Origin: Arthrobacter oryzae
GTDB lineage: Bacteria; Actinomycetota; Actinomycetes; Actinomycetales; Micrococcaceae
Assembly (NCBI RefSeq): GCF_030812315.1
Contig: NZ_JAUSSM010000003.1
Location: forward strand, 248,001-312,000
Reading direction: 5' to 3'
Length of the DNA: 64,000 nt
A model generated the notes under the pieces. It worked only from the letters and a program-made list of their open reading frames with translations. It did not search any database and was not told the DNA's origin. The position numbers were made by a program, and so were the translations under genes. This document shows positions 35,111 through 43,138 of this stretch, in pieces (positions within the stretch are counted from its first letter, which is position 1; each line of letters opens with the position of its first letter).

Positions 35111-35743
35111 ATGACTGAAAACCCGGACGCCATCCGCGCCGACATCGAAGCAACCCGTGCACGGCTCGGCACCAACGTCGACGCCGTGGCAGATAAAGTC
35201 ACCCCGTCGAACATCGTCCACCGGCAAAGTGACAAGGTCAAAGAATCCGTCAAGGACGCCGTGTTCGGCGTGAAGGAGAAAGTCATGGGAGCAGCTGAGC
35301 ACACCACCGACCGGGTCCATTCAGCGGCCCACTCCGGCCCCGCCGGAGCAAACACCAGCGCCGGCACGCGTCTCTCGGACGCCGGCGAAGCCATCGGTGA
35401 CGCGCCGCACCAGGTCAAGGCCAAGACCCAGGGCAACCCGCTCGCCGCCGGACTGATCGCCTTCGGCGCCGGCATGTTGCTCTCGTCGCTGATCCCCGCA
35501 AGTGAGAAGGAACGCGAAGCCGCCGAAGCACTCAAGGTCAAAGCCGAGCCGCTCACCACCGAGCTGACCGAAGCCGCCAAGGACATGGCCGAAGGCCTGA
35601 AGGCACCCGCGCAGGACGCCATGGAAAACGTCAAGGCCACTGCCGCGCAAGCCACGGATCACGTCAAGGCCGAGGGCCAGACCGCCGTCGACGATGTGAA
35701 GTACCGCGCCGCGGACGCCAAGGACAACGTCCAGCAGGCGTAA
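35111..35743 (+). CDS. DUF3618-containing protein
   Basis: 210 residues. The N terminus (PDAIRADIEATRARLGTNVD then AVADKVTP) is the DUF3618 signature. A short hydrophobic segment (about 118-132: AAGLIAFGAGMLLSSL) may insert in the membrane. The C-terminal ~70 residues are Ala/Lys-rich helix. It typically travels with Holin-X genes, as here, and follows the previous gene by 15 bp. Molecular role unknown. Confidence 0.8.
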   Translation: MTENPDAIRADIEATRARLGTNVDAVADKVTPSNIVHRQSDKVKESVKDAVFGVKEKVMGAAEHTTDRVHSAAHSGPAGANTSAGTRLSDAGEAIGDAPHQVKAKTQGNPLAAGLIAFGAGMLLSSLIPASEKEREAAEALKVKAEPLTTELTEAAKDMAEGLKAPAQDAMENVKATAAQATDHVKAEGQTAVDDVKYRAADAKDNVQQA

Positions 35744-35760
35744 CTACGCCGATACGCATC

Positions 35761-35792
35761 AGGCCTGCCCCGCCCTGCGGCGGGGCAGGCCT
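35761..35792 (+). terminator. 14-bp perfect hairpin
   Basis: AGGCCTGCCCCGCC-CTGC-GGCGGGGCAGGCCT, 17 bp after the DUF3618 stop. It separates the three-gene operon from the YihY gene. No U-tract. Confidence 0.7.
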
Positions 35793-35819
35793 GACCGGCA
35801 GATGTGAGGAAAACTTCCC

Positions 35820-36959
35820 ATGGCTAAGAACCCCGCCAACGCAGCCAACGCCAACGCCGACGCTGAAACCGATGAAAGCAGCACCGCAAAGGCACGGACG
35901 GCACCCACCCCGGACGATCCGCGCAAACCGGACAGCCCCACCGATGTCTCCAAGCCCTCCTGGAAGTACATCGCCAAGAAGACCTTCCGGGAATTCACCA
36001 AGGACCAATGCCCTGACCTTGCGGCGGCCCTCACCTACTACGGCGTCCTGTCCATGTTCCCGGCGCTCCTGGCACTCGTTTCGCTTCTCGGCATCTTCGG
36101 GCAGGCGGAGAAGACCACGCAGGCGATGCTGGAAATCGCCCAGGGGGTTGCTCCCGGCGCAGCGCTGGACGTGATCAAGCAGCCCATCCAGGAGCTGACC
36201 ACCTCATCTGCCGCCGGTTTCACCCTGATCCTCGGTATCCTGACCGCCCTCTGGTCCGCCTCCGGCTACGTCGGAGCCTTTGGCCGGGCGATGAACCGCA
36301 TCTACGAAGTGGATGAAGGCCGGCCCTTCATCAAGCTGCGGGGCGCCATGCTGGCAGTAACCCTGACCACCGTGATCATCGTGGCGCTGACGGCGGCCAT
36401 GCTGGTGCTCAGCGGCCCCGTTGCCGAGGCGGTCGGAAATGCGATCGGCCTGGGCGGGGTCTTCCTGACAGCGTGGAACATCCTCAAATGGCCCGTGGTG
36501 GTGCTGCTGGTCATCGCGGTGATCGCCATCCTCTACTACGCCACCCCCAATGTGAAGCAGCCCAAATTCCGCTGGATGAGCCTTGGCTCCTTCATCGCCC
36601 TGATGATCTTCGTTCTCGCTTCGCTGGGCTTCGGTTTCTATGTGGCAAATTTTGGCAACTACAACAAGACCTATGGCGCCATCGGCGGCGTCATTGTGAT
36701 GCTGCTGTGGCTCTGGATCCTGAACATGTCGCTGCTCTTCGGCGCCGAGTTCGACGCCGAGATGGAGCGTGGCCGCCAACTGCAGGCCGGCATCGAGGCG
36801 GAGGAGACCATCCAGCTGCCGCCGCGCGACACCAAACAGAGCGACAAACTGCAGGTCCGGGAGGAAGAGGACATCCGACGGGGCCGCGACCTGCGCGAAC
36901 GCCACGACCGCGAACGCCGGGACAAGGAGAGCGCGGAACAGGAGCGCCGGGAACGATAG
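35820..36959 (+). CDS. YihY/BrkB-family inner-membrane protein
   Basis: 379 residues with about six helices between residues 60 and 320. The family pattern DQCPDLAAALTYYGVLSMFPALLAL is present, as are GSYVGAFGRAMNRIYE-type and NFGNYNKTYGAIGGVIVML segments. The N-terminal ~45 residues are Asn/Ala/Asp-rich and the C-terminal ~60 are highly charged (Arg/Glu/Asp). The family is no longer considered a ribonuclease, and its function is unclear. It follows the stress operon behind a hairpin. Confidence 0.85.
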   Translation: MAKNPANAANANADAETDESSTAKARTAPTPDDPRKPDSPTDVSKPSWKYIAKKTFREFTKDQCPDLAAALTYYGVLSMFPALLALVSLLGIFGQAEKTTQAMLEIAQGVAPGAALDVIKQPIQELTTSSAAGFTLILGILTALWSASGYVGAFGRAMNRIYEVDEGRPFIKLRGAMLAVTLTTVIIVALTAAMLVLSGPVAEAVGNAIGLGGVFLTAWNILKWPVVVLLVIAVIAILYYATPNVKQPKFRWMSLGSFIALMIFVLASLGFGFYVANFGNYNKTYGAIGGVIVMLLWLWILNMSLLFGAEFDAEMERGRQLQAGIEAEETIQLPPRDTKQSDKLQVREEEDIRRGRDLRERHDRERRDKESAEQERRER

Positions 36960-37028
36960 TGCCGGAGCCAGGCACCGGGGGGCTAGGGACCAAAGCCCCT
37001 TGCGCAAACGACCGGGCCCGGTCTCTAC

Positions 37029-37079
37029 TGAGGGGACATTGCACCTAAGGGGACATTGTTCCTGAGGGGACACTGCACC
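37029..37079 (+). repeat. Three tandem 17-bp repeats upstream of the universal stress gene
   Basis: TGAGGGGACATTGCACC, TAAGGGGACATTGTTCC and TGAGGGGACACTGCACC, head to tail without spacers, ending 25 bp before the usp ATG. The shared core AGGGGACAnTGnnCC suggests repeated binding sites or an RNA element. Confidence 0.7.
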
Positions 37080-37104
37080 GGCACCGCCTAGGAGGGGAGG
37101 TCCC

Positions 37105-37959
37105 ATGCCGGCTACAGCAGGGAACCCGGACGGCCCGGTGGTGGTCGGCTACGACGGGTCCGAGCCGTCAGAGCTGGCAGTCCGCTGGGCCACCGGATAC
37201 GCCGCCGCCACGAACCGAAAGCTGAAGGTCGTGCACGCGTGGGTGTGGCCTGTTTTCACCAAGAACCTTGGCCCCGTCAAAGGGGTTTCGGGCAGTGGCC
37301 TGCGCCATGCGGCCGAAGCAACGCTGGAGGAAGGCCTGGACCTCGCCCGGTCGGTGGCGGCGGAAGTCGATGCCGAGTTGGATATTGACGGCGCTATCGA
37401 GCCGGGCCTTCCCGGCCAGGTTCTCCGGCCGGCGGCAGAAGGAGCGAGCATCCTCGCCGTCGGCCACCGCGGCATGGGCCGGCTGCTCGGCCAGCTCGTG
37501 GGCTCAGCCTGCCTCGATCTGGCCGTCCACGCACCCTGTCCGCTGATGGTGGTCCGTTACCCGGGCCGTCCCGGCCAGCCCATAGCTGCCGGAATCGACG
37601 AAAAACCCCGGAACCGGATAGTGGTGGCGGACGCGGCCCGCATGGCAGGCGAGTTGAATGTACCGCTGGAGCTGATCCATGTGGCGTGGGAGCACGGCCA
37701 CGCAGCGCACGGGCGCCACGCACCCCTCCACGGCAAAGAGCTGTTGGACCAGGCAGTGGAACAGGCCCGGGGACTCGCCCCCGACGTCCCTGTGGAGGGC
37801 ATCCTGTTGGAGAGCCACCCTGTCTCAAAGGAACTCCTGGCTGCAGCCGCCAATTCCGACGTCCTGGTGCTTGGGGCGCATCACCGGGAGGGCCACCCGG
37901 GAAGCATGGTTTCGTCAGCGCTGGAGCGGGCACTTTGCAATGTGCTGATCACGCGATGA
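37105..37959 (+). CDS. Universal stress protein with two Usp domains
   Basis: 284 residues: Usp domain 1 (about 10-150) and domain 2 (about 165-284). Domain 1 has an intact ATP-binding motif GHRG-x9-GS (AVGHRGMGRLLGQLVGSA). Domain 2 has a degenerate version (GAHHREGHPGSMVSS), so probably only one site binds nucleotide. GGAGGGGAGG precedes ATG 37105. Three 17-bp repeats sit just upstream and a strong hairpin follows. Confidence 0.9.
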   Translation: MPATAGNPDGPVVVGYDGSEPSELAVRWATGYAAATNRKLKVVHAWVWPVFTKNLGPVKGVSGSGLRHAAEATLEEGLDLARSVAAEVDAELDIDGAIEPGLPGQVLRPAAEGASILAVGHRGMGRLLGQLVGSACLDLAVHAPCPLMVVRYPGRPGQPIAAGIDEKPRNRIVVADAARMAGELNVPLELIHVAWEHGHAAHGRHAPLHGKELLDQAVEQARGLAPDVPVEGILLESHPVSKELLAAAANSDVLVLGAHHREGHPGSMVSSALERALCNVLITR

Positions 37960-37982
37960 TGCGCGTTCAGGGATAACGGTTT

Positions 37983-38013
37983 GCTTCCCGGCCCGCAAAA
38001 CGGGCCGGGAAGC
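37983..38013 (+). terminator. 13-bp perfect hairpin after usp
   Basis: GCTTCCCGGCCCG-CAAAA-CGGGCCGGGAAGC, 24 bp beyond the stop codon. It ends only 17 bp before the alcohol dehydrogenase start, so it may also lie in that gene's leader. Confidence 0.7.
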
Positions 38014-38030
38014 AGAATAGGAAGTGTGCC

Positions 38031-39032
38031 GTGCGTGCTTGGTGGGTGGGCAGATCAGGTCCCGTGGCGGGGCATCCGCTGGTTTTCGGTGAACGCCCCG
38101 ATCCGAGCCCCGGCACCGGCGAGGTGCTGCTTTCCGTGCGTGTATGCGGCGTCTGCCGCACGGATCTCCATCTGGCCGAAGGCGACCTCGCGCCCCGCCG
38201 GCCCGGGATTATTCCGGGCCATGAAGTGGTGGGTGAAGTGGTGGAGCTCGGCGAAGGCGCCGCCAGGTTCCGGACCGGGGAACGCGTGGGCGTGGCTTGG
38301 CTGGGCGGCACGTGCGGGCGCTGCCGCTTCTGCCGGCGCTCGGAGGAGAACCTGTGCCTGTCCTCCACCTTCACCGGCTGGGACCGGGACGGCGGCTACG
38401 CCGACCGGATAACGGTGCATGAGGACTATGCCTACCGGCTACCGGAGGTCTTTTCCGACGAGCAGGCTGCGCCGCTCCTTTGCGCGGGCATCATCGGCTA
38501 CCGCGCGTTGAGCCGGGCCGAGGTTCCGAAGGGTGGCCGCCTCGGCATCTACGGGTTCGGCGGTTCCGCCCATCTGGCGGCCCAGGTGGCCGTGCACCGT
38601 GGAGCCAGCGTTTACGTCATGACGCGCTCGAGGGAGGCCCGCCGCCTGGCATTGGAACTGGGAGCAGTGTTCGCCGGAGACGTCGACGACGAACCTCCCG
38701 TGCCGCTGGATTCGGCCATCCTGTTCGCGCCGGCCGGCTGGCTGGTGCCGCAGGCGCTGCGCGCCCTGGACCGCGGGGGCACGCTGGCCGTGGCCGGAAT
38801 CCACCTGAGCGACATTCCGCCGCTGCATTACGGGTCCGAGCTGTTCCAGGAACGCCAACTGCGCAGCGTCACCGCGAATACCAGGGCCGACGGCGAAGAG
38901 TTCCTCCGCGTCGCAGCGGACATTCCGCTCCGCCCCACCACGGTGCCCTACAGGATGGAGGCGGCAGGCCAGGCCCTGCAGGACCTGGCAGAGGACCGCA
39001 TTACCGGGGCCGCGGTTCTGCACATTGCCTGA
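38031..39032 (+). CDS. Zinc-dependent alcohol dehydrogenase
   Basis: 333 residues of the medium-chain family. Catalytic zinc ligands CGVCRTDLH and GHEVVG; structural zinc Cys cluster CGRCRFCRRSEENLC; cofactor loop GFGGSAHLAAQ at about 178-188 (an atypical G-x-G-G). GTG 38031 is chosen for AGGAAG upstream. It resembles the yeast-type/AdhA group that reduces small aldehydes. Monocistronic. Confidence 0.85.
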   Translation: MRAWWVGRSGPVAGHPLVFGERPDPSPGTGEVLLSVRVCGVCRTDLHLAEGDLAPRRPGIIPGHEVVGEVVELGEGAARFRTGERVGVAWLGGTCGRCRFCRRSEENLCLSSTFTGWDRDGGYADRITVHEDYAYRLPEVFSDEQAAPLLCAGIIGYRALSRAEVPKGGRLGIYGFGGSAHLAAQVAVHRGASVYVMTRSREARRLALELGAVFAGDVDDEPPVPLDSAILFAPAGWLVPQALRALDRGGTLAVAGIHLSDIPPLHYGSELFQERQLRSVTANTRADGEEFLRVAADIPLRPTTVPYRMEAAGQALQDLAEDRITGAAVLHIA

Positions 39033-39047
39033 GGCCCCTGCGTCCGG

Positions 39048-39132
39048 CTATCCGGCCAGCAGGCTGTCCAGCGTGACGAAGCCGTAGCTAGCCGGCCTGG
39101 CGCATCCGGTCGATCATTTGCGGAAGATGCAG
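39048..39132 (-). pseudogene. Short 3' fragment of a decayed gene
   Basis: The minus strand reads LHLPQMIDRMRQAG, then after a 4-nt disruption (TAGC) continues YGFVTLDSLLAG and a stop. The joined sequence looks like the C-terminal helix and strand of a polysaccharide deacetylase-type protein (a QLP..I..L...GY.FVT.D.LL pattern). No upstream part of such a gene remains. Called from pattern recognition only. Confidence 0.4.
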
Positions 39133-39181
39133 CTAGGGATTAAAGGCCCGCCCAGGACTGGTACTCGACATTTGCAGGCGG

Positions 39182-39973
39182 CTAGCCCGGCGGCTGGAGC
39201 CCGGCCGCGGCGGGAAGTTCCCGTCCCAGTGAGCGAAGGTAGGCGGCGAACCCCTGAGGTGCGCGGGCGTGCGTGCGCCCGGACGTCAGAACCCGGATCG
39301 TGTCAGTTGCCACCACGGCGAAGGCGCGCCGGCGAAGGCGTTCCACCAGGGCGCGGTCCTCGTGGACGTGCAGCCTGGGGAATCCGCCGGCGGCGAAGTA
39401 GGCAGACGCGCGGACGCCAAAGTTGGCGCCGTAAATGTGCGGATGGTCCTCCAGGAAGGGGTGCCGCTCCAGCCAGCGCCGAAGAATCACCGGGTCCATG
39501 CCGGCAGGATCAGGTTCCACGGAACCCAGGACGGCGTCCGCCCCGGCGTCGGCCAGTTCCACCTGGTGCAGCAGCCAATGCTCCGGAACGGCGGAGTCGG
39601 CGTCGGTATTGGCCAGCCAGGTGCGGCTTGCCTCGGGATCCGCAGGGGCCAGTGCGGCCCTGACCCCGGCAGCTCGGCTCGACCCGGTGCTGCGCAGCCG
39701 GACGTCGACGGCCGCAAAGCGCGCGTCCGCAAGGACGTACGCTGCAGTGATTTCCGCAGTACGGTCCGTGCAGCTGTCCAGCACCACGGTGACTGTGGCC
39801 CGGACGTCCGGACGTTCCCGCTGCAACGCGTCGGCGGCGGCCCGCAGCGAGGCCAGTGCCCGGCCGATGTGCTGGTCCTCATTGTGGGCCGGCATCACCA
39901 CTGCAACCCGGCTGATGCCCTGCCCGGCGGGAAGGGGATCCGCCGGCGGATAACCCTGTGCCTGCTCAGTCAT
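39182..39973 (-). CDS. Glycosyltransferase family 2
   Basis: 263 residues, GT-A fold. VAVVMPAHNEDQHIGRALASL opens the domain (about 22-42), WLANTDADSAVP holds the metal-binding DxD, and IYGANFGVRASAYFAAGGFP and HEDRALVERLRRR follow as in dolichol/polyprenyl-type GT2 enzymes. It overlaps the PIG-L/methyltransferase gene by 8 bp and is the last gene of a three-gene operon. Confidence 0.85.
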   Translation of the reverse strand: MTEQAQGYPPADPLPAGQGISRVAVVMPAHNEDQHIGRALASLRAAADALQRERPDVRATVTVVLDSCTDRTAEITAAYVLADARFAAVDVRLRSTGSSRAAGVRAALAPADPEASRTWLANTDADSAVPEHWLLHQVELADAGADAVLGSVEPDPAGMDPVILRRWLERHPFLEDHPHIYGANFGVRASAYFAAGGFPRLHVHEDRALVERLRRRAFAVVATDTIRVLTSGRTHARAPQGFAAYLRSLGRELPAAAGLQPPG

Positions 39974-41396
39974 CCCGCGGGCTTCCGGAGCCTTGGCCAG
40001 GATTCCCCGCCACACCGGAATTCCCGGCCAGACCCGGGTCCCCTTGCGGGGCCACGAACACTTCGAGGACGAAGTCCTTCTCGCGGTACAAGCCCTTGGT
40101 GGGCCACCGGAGCTGCCGGCGTGCCAGGGCGTGGACCGTGTCGCCGTCGAGCTGCCAGCCCGCGACGGGGTGCCGCCAGTGACAGAGGACCAGCGTTCCG
40201 CCGGGGTTCATCGAGGCTTGCACCCGGGTGAACAGCTCGGCCAGTTCGCCGGGCGTCAGGTAGTACCCCATCTCCGAAACGGCGACCAGGTCGAAGGTAC
40301 CCCCGGGCCACTGCTGCGGAACGGTGAGGTGCAGGGTCCGCGCGGACGCATGGCCGGACAGCCGTTCCGCGGCCTGGACCAGGGCGGCGCTGCTCGCGTC
40401 CGCCGCCACGAACTCCCGGCAGCGGGCAGCAAGCTCCACGCTGAGTGTCCCGATGGAACAGCCGATTTCCAGCCCGGCGCCGTAGTCAGCCTCAGGCAGG
40501 ATGGCGAGCGTAAGCGCCCGTTTGCGCCGCTCATACCAGCTGCTGGTGTAGCTCCACGGGTCGGCGCTCCCGCCGTGCACGGCGTCGAAGATCCGTTCGG
40601 CGTCACCCGCGCTGTTGGTTCCGCCGGCGGGTCCGTGCCAGGCGAACGTTTCCCAACGCCGGGAAAAGTGCTCCAGGAAGGCCCCGGAAAGGAGCGCCTC
40701 GTCACCGGGCTGGGCGGACAACGGCCGTGTCTGCGATGAGTGGGCGTTCATGGCCTTTGCCTTGGCCCGCTGCTCGTCCGGCGTCAGCGGCACCCGGACC
40801 CATGACTGCCAGGCGCGATCCGCGGGCGATGCCCACAGCCAGTACCAGACAGGGTATTCCAGCAGCCCGTGACCGCCTTCCGCCGCCACTTCCGCCGCCA
40901 CCGAACCCAGGACATCATGGTCCGCGTGGCCGTCGGCGCGGTAGGGCGCCACGATGGCCACCTGATTCCCCGGGCGGCCTGAAGCGGCGATCGCTTCCCG
41001 CACGGCCGCCGCGATGCGGTGACGGTCGGCGGCAAGCTGTCCGTCCGGAAGGTGCAGGAAACGCCAGGAAGCGGCCGGAACCAGTTCGGACAGAGCCTCC
41101 CCGAACTCGCCTAGCCGGACGGCGGCGAGCTGTTCCGGCGTCGTCGTCCGTGACTCCGGGTGCGACGCCTCCCCGGCAGTGCAGAGCAGCACGTCGACTG
41201 CCGCACCGGCAGCGTGCAGCCGGGACAGGAATCCGCCGGCGCCCAGGGTTTCATCGTCCGGATGCGCGGCCAGCACAATGAAGGTCATGGCTGCGAGTTC
41301 GCCCGCATCGAGGGGAAGCTCCGGGAGGACGGCCAGGCCGCTGGCCTCCCACTCGGACTCGGCAGTGCCGGTGTCCGCGTGCGAGAAGGTCACCAT
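39966..41396 (-). CDS. Bifunctional PIG-L deacetylase / SAM-dependent methyltransferase
   Basis: 476 residues. The PIG-L (LmbE) deacetylase half (about 35-245) has AHPDDETLGAGGFL and HADHD, the zinc ligands. The methyltransferase half (about 270-450) has LEIGCSIGTLSVELA (SAM loop) and a NodS-like FDLVAVSEMGYYLTPGEL. PIG-L enzymes remove N-acetyl groups from amino sugars, so the fusion could deacetylate and then methylate an amino sugar. AAAGGGG precedes ATG 41396; it overlaps both neighbours. Confidence 0.85.
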   Translation of the reverse strand: MVTFSHADTGTAESEWEASGLAVLPELPLDAGELAAMTFIVLAAHPDDETLGAGGFLSRLHAAGAAVDVLLCTAGEASHPESRTTTPEQLAAVRLGEFGEALSELVPAASWRFLHLPDGQLAADRHRIAAAVREAIAASGRPGNQVAIVAPYRADGHADHDVLGSVAAEVAAEGGHGLLEYPVWYWLWASPADRAWQSWVRVPLTPDEQRAKAKAMNAHSSQTRPLSAQPGDEALLSGAFLEHFSRRWETFAWHGPAGGTNSAGDAERIFDAVHGGSADPWSYTSSWYERRKRALTLAILPEADYGAGLEIGCSIGTLSVELAARCREFVAADASSAALVQAAERLSGHASARTLHLTVPQQWPGGTFDLVAVSEMGYYLTPGELAELFTRVQASMNPGGTLVLCHWRHPVAGWQLDGDTVHALARRQLRWPTKGLYREKDFVLEVFVAPQGDPGLAGNSGVAGNPGQGSGSPRDD

Positions 41397-42514
41397 GAGC
41401 GGTCCCCTTTCAGTGTCCGGGCGCCGAGCTGGGCATCGTCCCGCATGGCGTGGTGCTGGCGGATGTAGAGCGACAGGTCCGCCATGCGTTTTCCGTACGC
41501 TTCGTTGAAGGCCAGGGGGCCAGGCCCCAGATTCTGCGCCACCAGGGATTGGACGCGTTCGACGGCGGCTGCAACGGTGCCGCGGACGCGCAGGGCCTCG
41601 CTCCACGCGCCGGAGCCGGACAGTTCGCCGGCGTCGATCCGGCCCGCGGTCCGCGCGAGGTAGCCGGAGAGGGACGTGAGGATCCGGTCCGTTTCGCCCA
41701 GGTGGGCCAGTGCGATCTGGTCCGGCTCCCGCCCGTTGTCCGCGGCGGCTGCCAGCGCGGAGCTGAAGTCCCGCGCCACGGCAACGGCCCCGCCGAACCA
41801 GCACGCCGCAACGCCCATGCCGCCCCAGGCAAAACCGGGACGAGTGAAGTACCAGTCCGGTCCGCCGACCGGAACGGCGCTGACCCCGTCGAAGTGCACG
41901 GTGCCACTGGGGATCTCGCGAAGGCCCCGGCTGGTCCACTGCGGGGTTTCACAGGAAACCCCGGGGGCGTGCAGGTCGACGGCGAAAGCCGCCCTGCCGT
42001 CCGCAAGATGGGCGGTCAGGACGGCCCCATCCAGATGGGCAGCCAGGGAGCACCACGGCTTGGAACCGTTCAGGACGTATGTCCCCGCGCCGTCCGCAGC
42101 TGCCTCGAGCCGCAACCCCGGCCCTTCGGCGGCAAACACGCCCCAGGCTGTCTCCGCCATTTCAGGGTCGAGGGCACCGGCCTGGGACAGAATGGCGACG
42201 GCGTCAAGGTGCGGTTCGAGCACCCGGCCGGCCGCCACGTCAACGGCGGTCACGGATGCCAGCAGTTCCCACAACCGGGCAGTGCTGCCCTCCCCCGGAA
42301 GGGGCGCTGTCCGCCCGATGTCCCGCGCCAGTGCCAGCAGCGCCGGGACATCTCCCACCGCTTCGCCCACCGAACCAAGCAGCGGCGCCATGGCGTCGAG
42401 CCGGTCCGGCGAGGAACTGATCCGCACAGGCTGCTGTCCCGCCGGAACTCCGCTCCGGTCCGTTAGCGCGCCATCGGCGCCATGCCTGTCGGAACCATGC
42501 CTGTCGGAACCCAT
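41390..42514 (-). CDS. Acyl-CoA dehydrogenase-like protein
   Basis: 374 residues with acyl-CoA dehydrogenase fold elements: a helical N domain, a beta domain (YVLNGSKPWCSLAAHLDGAV, PSGTVHFDGVSAVPVG) and a C-terminal helical domain (FAWGGMGVAACWFGGAVAVA, AFNEAYGKRMADLSLYIRQ). The catalytic Glu is not obvious by eye. The first ~12 residues contain a duplicated GSDRH. It is the first gene of an operon with the PIG-L/methyltransferase and GT2 genes, so a role in modifying a lipid-linked or secondary metabolite is more likely than fatty-acid oxidation. Confidence 0.75.
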   Translation of the reverse strand: MGSDRHGSDRHGADGALTDRSGVPAGQQPVRISSSPDRLDAMAPLLGSVGEAVGDVPALLALARDIGRTAPLPGEGSTARLWELLASVTAVDVAAGRVLEPHLDAVAILSQAGALDPEMAETAWGVFAAEGPGLRLEAAADGAGTYVLNGSKPWCSLAAHLDGAVLTAHLADGRAAFAVDLHAPGVSCETPQWTSRGLREIPSGTVHFDGVSAVPVGGPDWYFTRPGFAWGGMGVAACWFGGAVAVARDFSSALAAAADNGREPDQIALAHLGETDRILTSLSGYLARTAGRIDAGELSGSGAWSEALRVRGTVAAAVERVQSLVAQNLGPGPLAFNEAYGKRMADLSLYIRQHHAMRDDAQLGARTLKGDRSW

Positions 42515-42534
42515 TCCTCGGACCGTTGCGGGTT

Positions 42535-43014
42535 TCAGTCTTCGTCCGGAGCCGTGACGGAGGCCGCCGGGGTCATTGTTTCGGCGTTCACCATCCAGGC
42601 CAACTGCTCGAGCCGGGCAATTCCGGCGTGCAGGAGGTCGGCGCTGGTGGGATCTTCCTCGTCAACCTCGTCATGGACGTCGCGCATGGTCTTCACGGTC
42701 CGCTCCAGCCGTGCCGTAATCAGCTTGACGGCGTCCTTGGTGGAGGTGAGCCCCGCGGGGAACTGTTCCAGCCGGGTATCCGAGGACACCGTGGCGCTGC
42801 GGCCATCGGGCAGTGTGTGCAGGGCGCGCATGCGCTCGGCCGTCTCGTCCGCGAACAGCCGGACGCTCGTGACGATTTCATCGAGCTGAAGGTGGAGATC
42901 CCGAAAGTTGGTTCCCACGATGTTCCAGTGCGCCTGCTTGCCCTGGACGTGAAGTTCGATCAGGTCCGTGAGGACCATCTGGAGATTGGTGGCAAGGGTC
43001 GGTGAAGCCTTCAT
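42535..43014 (-). CDS. dps: Dps-family DNA-binding ferritin-like protein
   Basis: 159 residues. The ferroxidase and fold motifs HWNIVGTNFRDLHLQLDEI (about 34-52) and RLFADETAERM are those of the Dps/ferritin-like family, which oxidises and stores iron and can protect DNA. ATG 43014 has GGAGGA 6 nt upstream. An AT-rich element with a CTAAG...CTTAG palindrome lies about 55-70 bp upstream. Confidence 0.9.
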   Translation of the reverse strand: MKASPTLATNLQMVLTDLIELHVQGKQAHWNIVGTNFRDLHLQLDEIVTSVRLFADETAERMRALHTLPDGRSATVSSDTRLEQFPAGLTSTKDAVKLITARLERTVKTMRDVHDEVDEEDPTSADLLHAGIARLEQLAWMVNAETMTPAASVTAPDED

Positions 43015-43067
43015 TTCTTCCTCCACTGCAGGCGAAGCGGGACGGGTCCGTCCGGCATTAGCTTATT

Positions 43068-43081
43068 CTAAGCATACTTAG
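43068..43081. promoter_or_regulatory. Palindromic AT-rich element upstream of dps
   Basis: CTAAG-CATA-CTTAG within the wider stretch 43058-43087. Its minus-strand reading TATGCTTAGAATAAG resembles elements before the GAF-ANTAR gene (46107-46121) and the operon at 33708. Function unproven. Confidence 0.4.
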
Positions 43082-43138
43082 CATCTTGGTGGACTCCGCT
43101 TCTCCGAGGGCGGAACCGGCAGGCGTCCCGCCGGGGCC

